Source: Euryodendron excelsum
Lineage: Eukaryota; Streptophyta; Magnoliopsida; Ericales; Pentaphylacaceae
DNA length: 64,000 nucleotides
Assembly: GCA_033060915.1 (NCBI GenBank)
Contig: CM065386.1
Coordinates: 8,478,501 to 8,542,500, forward strand
Reading direction: 5' to 3'
The notes under the pieces were generated by a model. The model ran no database searches. It saw only the letters and a list, made by a program, of their open reading frames with translations, and was not told the origin of the DNA. The position numbers and the translations under genes were made by a program. Each line of letters starts with the position of its first letter. Positions within the stretch are counted from its first letter, which is position 1. Below are positions 23,106-33,360 of the stretch, in pieces.

Positions 23106-25076
23106 GTACATTGTGTTTCTTATTATGAAAACAAAAACTGAGAGAAGAAATGTTTTTTAGATCTTTAAATTTAGTGTTCTGGAATGAAACTGTAGCCTGT
23201 TTCAAAATGTGTGTTCCAAATGTAATTTGCTAGGTTATTATCGTTAAGGTCTTAACGAGTGGACCTTGCTGTTAATTGATCATTGATTTAGTTGTTAGGT
23301 GCAAATTAATGTTACAGGTTGATAATAGAAAGTATGCTTTATAATTATGGGATAAAATTGCTCCTATTTTTGTGCATGTCTGTGTGCTGTTTGACAAATT
23401 AGGACAGTTGAGAGCTATACCATATGGCTTGTTAACTAGCCAATTAAAATTTAAACATCATCACTCATCCATTAATTGTGTTACCATTGAAAAGTTCCCA
23501 GTTTTTTACATTAATATCCAGAATCGTTCTATGGTTTTTCTTGCTGCATAGAGACAAACTTTAGCACCAGCTATCCTGTTTTGACAACTGGCTTGTGTAC
23601 CTGTATCTACCTGAACTGTCAGTGACTGGATTTTCTTTTCTTATTTCAGCTTTCATCTAAGTGTGATAATAGGCTTTTCCACATTAGGTTTGACATTCCT
23701 AAAATGGGGAGGTATCCTTTCTTTGAGGCATTTTGTGGTCCAATTCGTTGTATTTCACAGAATCGTAATACACGGATTTCTTCTTTGATGTGGAAAAAAT
23801 CTAACTTTGCCATACGTTTACTCAGTGGAGATCCATCTTCTGGGTTGGATGATAGATCCTCAGAAATTCTGTACAATATGGTGCATGAAGCAAAACTAAG
23901 CCCATCATCAAAGCGAGTGAAATTAGGACAAGAAAATTTATTTGCAACATTTAAGGCTGATCTCACCATGGAGCAAGCTGATGAGGAATGTAACTCTCAC
24001 GCCTGGACTGCTAATGAGTTATATATTTTTCCTTTTTACTTCTGTGCCATTATTTTCATTCATGAAGTATGTACAAATACAACGTATGTTACATAGACTT
24101 CTCTAAATGTGTGGAGGACTGAGTAAGGGTATGGGATCTCTGTCTAACATGTGTAGTTGGACGTCCAACAAGCTTGTCTACCGATTTGAGTTTTCCGTAC
24201 AGCTGTGCATAAAACTCCCATATCATGCACCAAGGTGCTCTGCCACCATGTAAGACCATTTTGCAATATAAATTAAAGAAGAATATTAAGAAATATAAAT
24301 ATTTGTCGTGTCCCTATTCCTTGGACATGGGAATTAGATAAATTTGACACGTGGATGCATACTTGTATTCAATGCCTATACTCGAATATACAACATCTAA
24401 GCTCTATGTCTGCCCCATGATTGATAACTGCCGCAGACAAACTTGGGTAGTGCACCCTCCTGTTTTTTTGTTGGGTAGCAATAGAATTTTTGTATTCTCT
24501 TTACATTTATTTATGCATGTGTTCACCATTGTAATGAAATTTTTTTCAATCCAGCTAGTTTTAGCCTATGTGATCAGATAACATGCTGATCTAGAATGTG
24601 GTATTACTGTAGTAAACCAGAATTTGGTCTCAATCTCATGTAACCTAGTATTTTGCAGTACATATCTCATGCGCTAAATTATGGTAGACTTCCTTGAAGA
24701 ACATTGACCATGGCGATCTTGAAATTTTTTTCAAATTTCTTTCCCTTGTTTAGATTGGGTTAAGCAAAATAAAGAGAACCCCAAAAGCTCCCTGTTTTAT
24801 GTTTGGTCCTCGATGTGATATGCTTGCAGCCACTGTTGATTATCATTCCCCCTCCAGACCAAAGTGACATTTTGTTATGTTTCAATTCATTGTTTGTTGT
24901 TGTTGTTATTGTTACATTATTGTACTTCATTGTTGTTGTTATGTTTCAATATTTCGTCTATTCAAAAAGAAACATAAATCAATAAATTAAAAACTCAGGA
25001 TCCCTTCAGTTATAGTTCTGCGTACTACTTCTATACAGAATGGTTGCTCTACTTGTGCTGGTGCCATACACTACAC

Positions 25077-25107
<31 letters not shown>

Positions 25108-28100
25108 AAAAAAAAAAAAAAAAAACCAAACAACCAAAAGAAAAAGTATAAGAAGTTGCGAACCCAGCAAACCTCTTTTATCATTTCGAAAAATAAAAAT
25201 ATTATTTGCATTGGGAAGTAGCTCTAAGTGACCTCAATGAGACTAATCCCAGTGTCTTGAAAAGTAGACGGCCTGGTGCGTGCTCATTCTTACTTCTATT
25301 GGCACAACAGTCTATGTCTTGAGTAACATTGTTTTGGCAAAGATTTTTTTTCTTCTTTTTGGTTACAGAAGTAATACTTGCCCATGACCTATATTACTTG
25401 GAATGTGGATCGTTTTGGTGCGGAGAATGAGAACGGGAATGTGGTACGTCACATGTTCTAACATGTGGTGTGATAGGGATAGACTTGTATAAACAATACT
25501 AGTAGAATATAAGGTACTTCTCAACCAATTTTCTTTGAACAATTAGATATCCAATAATGTAATCTATCTTTTCAAATTAATCATGTAATAACACATTTCT
25601 AGGAGCATTATAGCCTTTTTGTTTTTAATATTTTTTTGCCAAAATACTATTCTCTCTGAATTTTCATTAATTACATTTGACATTTTTCCTCCTTGGGTAA
25701 CCTTTACGCTTCGTTTGGAACACGGATTTTTGGTGGAAAAGCAAAGGAAAAGAAAAATGTGAAGAAAAAGTGAACAAAAATATTATTTTTGTTCACTTTT
25801 CCTTCACATTTTTTTTTTCCACCGAAAATTTGGGTTCCAAGTGGAGCCTTAAGGAAATAAATGGGGAAAAGATTTTGGGAATGTATCGGTTCGCTAAATT
25901 CACCATTTTGGAGCCTAAGTGTACCATGTTTTAGAACACCGTTCCAAAAATGTAAATTGCTAGGCTATTAGAGTATTGTGGTAACATTGTCCATGACCGT
26001 GGCATTTTAACTTCTGAATTGAAATGGATAGAAGGGATATATATATATATATAAGTTCTTATTACATTGTGGCATATGAAGAAGAAATAGTTTCAGAATT
26101 AAGTTGATCCAGCATTGTTACCAGCTATGTTTATGGCGAGATCAAGCACATTGGATTGCCAACCCCTTTATTGGGTTTTCTAAGGAGGTCTACAAGTTGG
26201 TTGCTTGAACCCAACATAACCTAAACCTTGAGTGCATTGGGCTTATCATGTAACAACTTAAGCTAGTATTGGATTTGAAGAATGAGCAACATGACTCCAA
26301 CAAGGTCAGGCTTGGGATGAGAAGTGGGAAATCAATCCAACCTGTACTTGGTCTATACTCAAATAAATGTCTTTGTACACATACTACACCATTTGTTTGT
26401 GTATATTTTACATACTAGTGTCACCACATGATAGAAAGATTCTATGCTGAAGTTGTGGAATGGGCATGGAAACGAACTATAGTTTGCTCTACAAAGATTA
26501 TTTCATCTTTAAAGAAGCTTGTGCAGGCTCCAACTCTCTCTGTCTCTCTCGTCTTGCTTTCTATAATTACTTTCTCATCGCTTATGGAAGCTTATAGACC
26601 CTTTCACTTGCATATCTTCAAATCCATTTACTCAAAAAAGAGCTTCAAATGATAGGAGCATAGATGGTTTCCCAACCTCCTTATGCCCAAACCACCAACT
26701 CTAATAGGAGCATAGATGGTTTCCCAATCAATCAAATGATATTTGAACTCTTATCTAACACCTTCCCATAAGAAATCCCACTGCAATTTTTTCAATCTCC
26801 TTACCACAGATTGGAAAGGTGTACAAAGACATAAAATATGTGGGTAAACTTGATAGCATACCCTTAATAAGAATAAGCCGGCCAACCTTGGACAAATACT
26901 ACCTCTTCCACCCTACCAATGTTTTTTGAAACCTGTCCACAACCCCATCCCAAAAAGCGGGAAAAATATATCAAGGACTTCTTTTTTCCTGAAAAAGATA
27001 TCAAATGCTATAAGAAATTTGTGGCTGTGCCATGTGCGCATCGAGATGGAGCTTGGGTGTAGAGTTCATATCCATCACATACTGTTCACTACTATTAATA
27101 TAAGCTGGGCCTCTCTTTTTGTTAACATTCTTAAGATGATGGCTATAGAATGTTCTTTTTAATATTAATTTCAGTATTGACACTCTATGTTTGTCATATT
27201 TCGACGCCTGGGTCTCAGCCTATCAACCATTGTGATTAGGATGATAATGCATATGGAACTGGTTTAGAGAGGAGACCAGAAAACCATGAAGAAACAAGCA
27301 AATCCCCCTCAGATTCAGAGAGTATAGAAGCAAGAAACTCAGATTTCAAGAGCATATCAGGCAATAGGAGTCCAGTTTCAGATTTGGTTATCTTCAAATA
27401 CTGCCTGGGAGGCTTAAATGAGAGGGCTCTTTTGCTCAAGGAGATTGCAACAGCAGCTTCTGAAAAAGAACTTGCGAACTTTGCACAGCAGGTTTCCCTG
27501 TACTTGGGATGTTTCCATCATGGGTAAGCTGCAAAGATTTTACCATTCTGAATTATGAAATAGTGAAGTGATCTTTTTGGCATAGTTGTTGGCATATGAT
27601 AAAAACCATCTACCATTGTGGTCTATTACCAATGTTTATAAGGACAGATGAGTAATAGTTGTGGAACCTTTGAAGGAAATGTTTTCTCCGTAATTTTATC
27701 TTTCGGGGGTAATAAAAGATTACTTATTTTGCTATGTTGACTTTATATCTTTGATATTTCCACGTGATATGTTTATTATTGCGTTACACAAGGACACAAA
27801 TTCAGGCAGTCGTGCTAGAGAGCATTTTTCAATTAGTGCAGACCCACTGGAATGTAATAAGGCATAATGAACTTATATCATGTGAGGGTTGGAACCTACT
27901 GCTTGATTTATCACTGTCATGCCAATTTTACTCTGGGATATTGAGCTTTACACACTTTCTCCTGTTTCTTCCTTTCTATTTGTTGACAAAGAAGCAACAG
28001 AGTATGTGCCATAATTCCAGATGAGTTTTGATTTCACTACACCATAGATGCCGATTGTTTCATTATCCCAATCATAAATGTGAAGAGTATATATTTTTAT

Positions 28101-28268
28101 TCAGGAACCAAATATTAATTGCGAAGAGATTGGTAGAGGAGGGAACGAAAGCTTGGGATCTAATCTCACAAAATAACCCCCCTGTTCTTTGGGAGAATAT
28201 GGTTTCTGAGATAAAACAGCGTTTCATGAAGATTGCATGTTGCAGTTCCAGATCTTTAACACATCAGG

Positions 28269-28333
<65 letters not shown>

Positions 28334-31300
28334 CCCACCCGCACCCACCCACCACTGACACACGCGTGTGCATGCGAATGCCCATTTGTACATATACACA
28401 TGAAGTTACCACTTAGAACCAATGATAAAAATTTCGTTTGGGTGCGTTATTTCAATTAGCACGGAAATGGAAACGTTTCGGAAACATTTTAGAAGGGGCA
28501 AATACTAATATATTAAAATACAACCTCTTTTATTTTTCTGAATAAAATTGAACACTATTTATGAAAGTTCTAAATTCGTGTCGACAAAACTTATTGTGTT
28601 TCCATGGAAGCACAGTAATCTTATTATTACACTAATATTTCATTTTAGTCTCTTGGGAGACGGAAACGTTTCAACCGTTTCGATGGAAACAAATGAAAAT
28701 TTTGTTCCTTGCTTACAACTTTCTCAAAGCTTGAATGCTCGACTTGGAATTGATGAAACTGGCTTTAGAAAAAAGCTTGGTTTGAGGCATGATATGGTGA
28801 CATTAGTAGGTCATATATATTTCTACCCAGATTATATAGTTAATAAAACTTTTTATTTAGAAGAGGTAAATTTATTCTTGGCCTTTCTTGGGGAAAGATG
28901 CTATAACTGTGGTCAGTTTGTAATGGTCAACTTCAGTGTTTTAAAGTCATTTTTCTTTCTAGAGGGCAGATTCTTGGGTGTTCTTTCAAGTTCTTAAGCA
29001 CAACACTTTTGGTGATTTTTCTCCCCAGATAACATCAGCATAAGAAGCTTTTCCACCAAGATTTTCCAAATCTATGTACCTGTCTAATAAGCAGTTGCTA
29101 AGAATTCTTTTGTTATGCTCTGTTTGTTATAAGTGTGATAAGGTAGAATTCTGGGCACTTGAATTTGCTTATGTGAAGATGTATTCATCTTACAGCCTGT
29201 TTGAAACTTGGGAGAGGGGAAGGAAGGGAAGGGAAAGGAAAGGAAAGAGAAAATGAAGAAAAAGTATATTCCCTTCCCAGTTTGGTTTTGTAAAGAAAAT
29301 AAAAGTAAAGTGGAAGGAAAGAAGAGAGAGAAAGAGAGAGAGTGAATTAAAATTTTCCCTCCCTCCCTTTTCCCATCCCTTTCTCTCTTAGGTAGGATCA
29401 AACAAGGAAAGGGAAAATTTTAAAAATTTCCCTTCCCTTCCCTTCCCTCCCCTGCCCCAAGTTCCAAACAGGCTGTTAGAACCGAAGGTGGTCTGATATT
29501 GACTTCAGAATCACATTAACTATAAATATCTCATATTACCTAGTTACAGCATTATGAAAGTGGAATTTCTCATGAAGAAAGTTACAGTGGTACAAGCATC
29601 ATCATAAATGACGGAGTATAAACACTTAGTCAGTGCTCCAGTGGTATGAGCATCATCAGGAACGACGAAGCATAAGCACTTTGTCATTACTCTGCTATAA
29701 TTGACAGGGCATCACCACCTCTGATGCCTATTTTAGTGTTGTCAACAGTTGGAACTAATGCGTCAATTCCTAGTAGGAAAATTCCAACTTACCTCATAAT
29801 TTTTGTTTTTTTGTGTTTACATAATGGGAATTTCCACTGGCCAATCTTGCAAATTATGTTTCGAAGTACAACTTTTCTTTTTTCCTGTTCTAAACATAAA
29901 GTCATTGACTCAAAATCAGGTTGAAAAACCATGATACATAAAGATATGCTGACATTTATTGATCTTCCAGGACTTAGAGCTTCTGAGGAGAATTGCTGGG
30001 TGTGAGGAGTTAGTGGCCCAAGAAAACTTTGAGAAGATGTGGTGTTGGCTATACCCAGTGGCTTATGCATTATCAAGAGATTTGGTAAAAGAGATGTGGA
30101 ATTCTGTAACTCCCAAGTGGATAGAAGGATTCATTACAAAGGAAGAAGCAAAGTTTTCTCTTCAAGGTCCAGGTGGTCTTCAAGACCCTGGGACATTTGT
30201 ACTACGGTTTCCTACTTCAAGGGGCTGGCCCCACCCAGACGCTGGTAACTTGGTTGTGACTTACATTGGTAGTGATTATAACCTTCACCACAGGCTGCTG
30301 TCACTTGATTTCATTTTCGGGTGCGTACTTCATCTCCTTTTCTTAATTTTTTTTTGAAAGTACAAGATAATGACATACTTATCTTGGGATAGAATTTGTT
30401 GGAGACATCCTTGCCTTGGTTTAAACATGTAATTGGGCCTGAAGAATGAACTGAACAATTGGGGTTTGAGGGTGCCCTGTGTGTGCGCCGCGGGGGGGCC
30501 CTGGGGTTGGGGGGCCCCCGGGGGGGGGGGGGGGGGGGGGGGGGGTGTGGGTGGGTGTGTGGCGCTTATGATGACTAAGAGAGAGAAATTAGGTTTATTG
30601 AATGTATGGTGGTAGAAAGTAGGCTAAGAATAGGGAAAACAAATATAACTCCAAGATAACGGAGTCTTTCAAAAGAAGAAGAGAATAAATGGGAAAAGGA
30701 GAAGATTACGGGGGAAGAGAATTCATTGTTGATTGTCTATCACCGGGTGGGATGCCCCAAAGTGCGAGGTAGAGACAAAGAGAATAGCTTGACTAATTAC
30801 AAGAAAATTTAGAGAAATTTCGAGTTTATCAAAATTCTTCACTCATTTTCGGGTGAGGGCAAAGAGGGTGCAATTGTTAGGAATTACATGGTTTCTGTTG
30901 AAGAACCTTGACCTTTTAGGATTGTAAACAAACTAAGGTATCCTAGAAGATAGAAAATGACAAAATATGTTGGATATATGTTCAGTTGTCATTCACTAAT
31001 AGTCTTTTTTTTATTTTTTATAGACAACTTCACTAATAGTCTTACATAAACCAACTGAGAGTAAGGTGTTTTGATATTCTTGGATCGGATAGATACATAA
31101 GGACATGGTGTACATTTGGGTTTCTTGTAGTTGCAGTCTTATAGGGATTGTTTGACACAACAGATTTCGTCAATTGGCTTCAATGTTAGTGACTTTGACC
31201 ACACCTAACTAGTTTCTGTAGTGATTCTAAAAGCGGCTTTGTATAAAATACTTAAAACCTTTTTTTTGACCTTGTGATAAGTACAAGTATACCTAAAATT

Positions 31301-33085
31301 GTAAGGAACTGAAGGCTAAAGAAGCACAAACATTCCTAACAAGGTGTCGTGTCTGTTTCAGACAGTTGTCGAATATCAACACATCGGATAATGCTTGAGA
31401 CATCGGACAAGTGTCCAAATGTATAATTTTTTTTAGAATCAGACACATTTTGGATACTTAGGAGACACACGTGCATGATTGAAGAAAATAACTTTGGGAT
31501 ATAATGATAAAATAAAAACGATATGGATTTATAGATATTAATCCCTCCTCATTCGGACTTTTTGATTTTAGGAATTCTAAAATCCAAAATTTCCAATTTG
31601 TTTGTGGATGAGCTTTCTAAATGGATATTAGGATTTTTTATTCGCACCTATTTTTCAATATATAGAATATGAAAAATGATTTCTTACTATTTTGATATAA
31701 TAAAATATAAATGTTTTTGTAATGTAAAAAAAGAAGAAAAAATACTTATTTTCATGTATATAGATGTGAAAAAATATGTTTATTTCTTTTGTTCTCACTG
31801 TGTTGAATCCTGATTCTTTTTAAAATTGTTGTGTCAGCTTGTCCATATCACATCGTATCCCTGTCTCATGTCCTTATCGTGTTGTATTCATGTCTCTTGT
31901 TCGTATTAGAGCTTGGTAGACTAAAGGTAACTCAATGGCAAAGGACATCGAAATGCATAAGGTCCTTTACATTAGTAGGATCTGATTGTTGCTCTCCAAC
32001 CATTTAGCTTTCGTGAGTCTGGGGCCAGGACTGACCTACCTAAACATGTGGAGTCAATTTGGGCTAGTTGAGGTCCATCATTCCATAATTTCATACCAAT
32101 TCCCATACTAGGAAATTCTTCAATTTTCTATTGTAAAATTTAAACATATTTGAATGTGGCATGGGTTAGGAAGAGCAAGGTTTTAGAGTTAGAAGAAAGT
32201 TCTTGATTTTTTTAGTTCATTATCCTGTGGGTTGTTTATGACAAAGGAAATATCTTTAATTGGATATATTTATATATTGGTTTCTTTGTGTAAGTACTTC
32301 TGGTGGCTTTGCCTGTCTTGTTACTCATACACATCGCGGGCATACAAAAGCTTATGTTGAGAAGCAATGTTATTTTACAGAATGGACAATGATTAACTAA
32401 AAACATACAGTGTTCTTACATTTTGAAAGATCTGAATGTGATGTGCTCTTCGCTGGGGTATTTGTTAATAGCAAGGGTATGTGTGGTGACAATTGGGTTG
32501 TCAGTTTATAATGAGGCTATGATGGGCTTATGTGAGCACTTTTGATGGATTGTCGTAGGGAGATATGGTTCTAAGAATGGGACAGTTGAATCAGTTTGGG
32601 AAACCTCACAGGTTGGGTAAGATTTGTGGTATTATAGAATTAATCCTTGAAAAGCTATTATGGATACTTTTGATCTTATGTTATGGAATGCTGAATGATA
32701 GGGTGTAATTCAACCTGTGACGTAGTGTTGGTGGCCATGCATGTTCTACGTGTGCTGAAGCAATGTGTGGATGGTCACTCTACAACAAACACGCATCTAC
32801 TGTTCATAAAAATAAAAATAAAAAGAAATTCATTGTGCTAGTTTTCCTGTTTGTTGCTGTTCGATTCTCCAGGTTTTGTATTTTGTTTCCTTGCCTTTGG
32901 TAACTAATGGAGGATATGCAAACTGGTAGCTAACTTATTGTTATACTAGTGCCTTTTTCTTTGTGTGAGTGACTCAAATAGAAACCTCTTATTTCTGCCC
33001 TTTGTAGTTCTGGTAATAAGGAAATGACTTCAACACCACTGCCAGATATGCTACTTGCAGAGCCTGAGCTCTTACGACTGGGCAG
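15826..33085 (+). CDS. SH2 domain protein (STAT-like SHA/SHB family), 11 exons
   Basis: Exons at 15826-15975, 16840-17031, 18267-18476, 18573-18662, 21387-21464, 21567-21732, 23650-24018, 27240-27523, 28105-28267, 29971-30320 and 33008-33085 give about 710 residues. I recognise the plant SH2 proteins known in Arabidopsis as SHA/SHB, which have a STAT-type linker-SH2 module that binds phosphotyrosine. Residues 1-200 look like a laminin-G/ConA fold (WVHVGCE, LHIDGDIVGE). A basic PSSKRVKLG near 381-389 resembles the c-Myc nuclear signal. The linker-SH2 lies in exon 10, with WIEGFITKEEA near 617 and GTFVLRF near 641-647, Arg646 matching the phosphotyrosine-binding Arg. Single-base indels at 18663, 21663-21666 and 24018 break the frame or shift splice sites, so this copy may be a pseudogene or carry sequence errors. 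The C terminus is uncertain. Confidence 0.85.
16840..17031 (+). CDS. SH2 gene exon 2 (GC donor)
   Basis: Follows TGTATGCAG. It encodes CSEITCSVPFLVLDEKKRM to FPREKWVHVGCE, 64 codons, phase 0. The donor is GAG|GCATGT, a GC-AG intron. The next exon joins in frame as GCE|VFSDL. Confidence 0.85.
17581..17908. mobile_element. MITE in intron 2 (hAT-like, 328 bp)
   Basis: Perfect 17-bp terminal inverted repeat: CTATGTTACTTGGACTC at 17581-17597 and GAGTCCAAGTAACATAG at 17892-17908. The flanks ATAAAATG (17573-17580) and ATAAAAAG (17909-17916) agree at 7 of 8 bases, the 8-bp duplication size of hAT elements. It is non-coding. Confidence 0.85.
18267..18476 (+). CDS. SH2 gene exon 3
   Basis: Acceptor CATGTTAG, donor AAG|GTGCAT, 70 codons, phase 0. 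It encodes VFSDLVWLHIDGDIVGEKP, then a Ser-rich loop and GYVHGLEVLAKSSSIKDHF. This is the second half of the laminin-G/ConA-like region. Confidence 0.85.
18573..18662 (+). CDS. SH2 gene exon 4 (junction with extra G)
   Basis: Thirty codons from DLPLQLSIDG to VWSIVGGK. The sequence after the last codon is AAGGGTAAAG. The expected form is AAG|GTAAAG, so one G is extra. Splicing at the only GT would carry one additional base and shift exon 5 into a stop. Confidence 0.8.
19570..19640 (+). repeat. tRNA-derived SINE head fragment in intron 4
   Basis: CGTGGTCTAATAGGGTAATG followed by CACTTGCCTCAATGGGAAG resembles the A-box half of tRNA-derived plant SINEs. No B box is preserved, so it is a remnant at best. 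Confidence 0.35.
21387..21464 (+). CDS. SH2 gene exon 5
   Basis: Acceptor AAAACAG, donor GAG|GTTTGC, 26 codons: ASCCRNFSLDVILLDAFGEL and INKEME. Phase 0 on both sides when joined to the AAG that ends exon 4. Confidence 0.85.
21567..21732 (+). CDS. SH2 gene exon 6 (one-base frameshift)
   Basis: It encodes VVGSLLYADNGAPVEN, then TSYDGIEF. A run of four T at 21663-21666 then shifts the frame to a TGA. With three T the reading continues as ACCDRPSKLINGRASFKLK to ISQ and the donor CAG|GTGCTA. The exon is 166 nt, one more than a multiple of three, as expected for a single inserted base. Confidence 0.85.
23071..23101 (+). repeat. (CT)n microsatellite in intron 6
   Basis: About 15 CT units between the exons at 21732 and 23650. 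No other feature is seen in this intron. Confidence 0.9.
23650..24018 (+). CDS. SH2 gene exon 7 (donor lost a G)
   Basis: Acceptor ATTTCAG. 123 codons from LSSKCDNRLFHIRFDIPKMG, through GRYPFFEAFCGPIRCIS and PSSKRVKLG, to NSHAWTANE. The expected GAG|GTTATA donor reads GAGTTATA. The only usable GT (24018-24019) would cost one base and shift exon 8. The basic SKRVKL motif is a likely nuclear localisation signal. Confidence 0.85.
25076..25125 (+). repeat. Poly-C then poly-A tract in intron 7
   Basis: About 22 C residues are directly followed by about 28 A residues. The A tract may be a retroposon tail. The C tract is one of four long mono-G/C runs in the window and may be a collapse or assembly artefact. 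Confidence 0.8.
25706..25850. mobile_element. Fold-back MITE in intron 7 (about 145 bp)
   Basis: The left arm (CGTTTGGAAC ... GTGAAGAAAAAGTGAACAAAAA) and the right arm (TTTTTGTTCACTTTTCC ... GTTCCAAGTGGAGCC) are near-perfect inverted copies meeting at about 25783, so the whole element folds into one hairpin. There is no coding capacity. Such transcribed hairpins can feed small-RNA production. Confidence 0.8.
26580..26960 (-). pseudogene. L1-type LINE reverse-transcriptase remnant in intron 7
   Basis: The minus strand reads WDGVVDRFQKTLVGWK, then LSKVGRLILIKGMLSSLPTY, then FMSLYTFP, and after a frame shift RRLKKLQWDFLWEG. Further on come GLGIRRLGNH and RYASERVYK. This is the thumb and C-terminal part of plant L1-like ORF2 proteins. 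Several stops and shifts make it dead. A block of about 54 bp (GAGCATAGATGGTTTCCCAA) is duplicated at 26657 and 26707. It is antisense to the host gene. Confidence 0.75.
27240..27523 (+). CDS. SH2 gene exon 8
   Basis: Acceptor GTGATTAG, donor CATGG|GTAAGC, 284 nt, ends in phase 2. It encodes DDNAYGTGLERRPENHEE, an acidic Ser-rich linker, then DLVIFKYCLGGLNERALLLK and VSLYLGCFHH. It likely belongs to the helical region ahead of the linker domain. Confidence 0.85.
28105..28267 (+). CDS. SH2 gene exon 9
   Basis: Acceptor TTATTCAG, 163 nt completing the split Gly codon: NQILIAKRLVEEGTKAWDL to ACCSSRSLTHQ. The donor is CAG|GTCTCTCTC, the first bases of a (CT)n(CA)n microsatellite. Confidence 0.85.
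28268..28330 (+). repeat. (CT)n(CA)n microsatellite overlapping exon 9 donor
   Basis: About 10 CT units then about 21 CA units. The 5' splice site GTCTCT is made of repeat units, so length change here could affect splicing. Confidence 0.9.
29193..29475. mobile_element. MITE in intron 9 (283 bp, TTA duplication)
   Basis: Terminal inverted repeat CAGCCTGTTTGAAACTTGGG / CCCAAGTTCCAAACAGGCTG (one mismatch) with TTA on both sides (29190-29192, 29476-29478). A 3-bp TTA duplication is typical of PIF/Harbinger (Tourist-like) MITEs. The interior is GA- and CT-rich. A related, 3'-truncated copy lies at 47213. Confidence 0.8.
29582..29692 (+). repeat. Two-copy tandem repeat (about 55 bp) in intron 9
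   Basis: CAGTGGTACAAGCATCATCA...CACTTAGTCAGT is followed by CAGTGGTATGAGCATCATCA...CACTTTGTCATT. Confidence 0.65.
29971..30320 (+). CDS. SH2 gene exon 10 (linker and SH2 core)
   Basis: Acceptor ATCTTCCAG, donor TTCGG|GTGCGT, 350 nt, ends in phase 2. It encodes DLELLRRIAGCEELVAQENF, MWCWLYPVAYALSRD (linker), then PKWIEGFITKEEAKFSLQG and DPGTFVLRFPTSRGWPH up to LLSLDFIF. The LRF Arg corresponds to the invariant beta-B Arg of SH2 domains. Strong similarity to plant STAT-like SH2 proteins in all parts. Confidence 0.9.
30478..30560 (+). repeat. G-rich tract in intron 10
   Basis: GCGCCGCGGGGGGGCCC leads to a run of about 25 G and then TGTGGGTGGGTGTGTGG. It could form a G-quadruplex, but the composition is so unlike the flanks that poor base calls are likely. 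Confidence 0.7.
30561..33007 (+). other. Rest of intron 10, no gene seen
   Basis: AT-rich intron sequence. Around 31310-31920 both sides carry related words (GTGTCGTGTCTG...CAGACA; TGTCTCATGTCC...), a possible old MITE. At 31916-31990 GTAACTCAATGGCAAAGGAC resembles a SINE head. Neither has clear borders. Confidence 0.3.
33008..33085 (+). CDS. SH2 gene exon 11 (possible GC donor)
   Basis: Acceptor TTTGTAG: SGNKEMTSTPLPDMLLAEPE then LLRLGR. GGCAG|GCAAGA would be a second GC-AG donor. Reading through instead gives LGRQDI and TGA at 33097-33099. Candidate later exons are 33182-33243 (LLEVIRLLASYPHISFLRKQ) and 33417-33463 (TKSCENVKATVLPS), which join to each other in frame but not to exon 11 without one more indel. 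Confidence 0.7.
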
Positions 33086-33360
33086 GCAAGATATCTGACC
33101 AGTGCTACATTTACTCTCCATCAATTGAACTAAATATTGTTCATATAATTGTTAATCATTCATAATCTCTTAAAAATGCAGGATTATTAGAAGTCATTAG
33201 GTTGCTTGCTTCATATCCTCATATATCCTTTCTCAGGAAACAGGTGACTTTTTCGAGCATGAGTTTTCTTATTGGTTCATTCTATTTTCTTCTATTCGGG
33301 TTTGGTCTTCGTCTGTAGATTTGTTAAAATGTACAGTGTTCTCCTTATATCTCAGATTCA

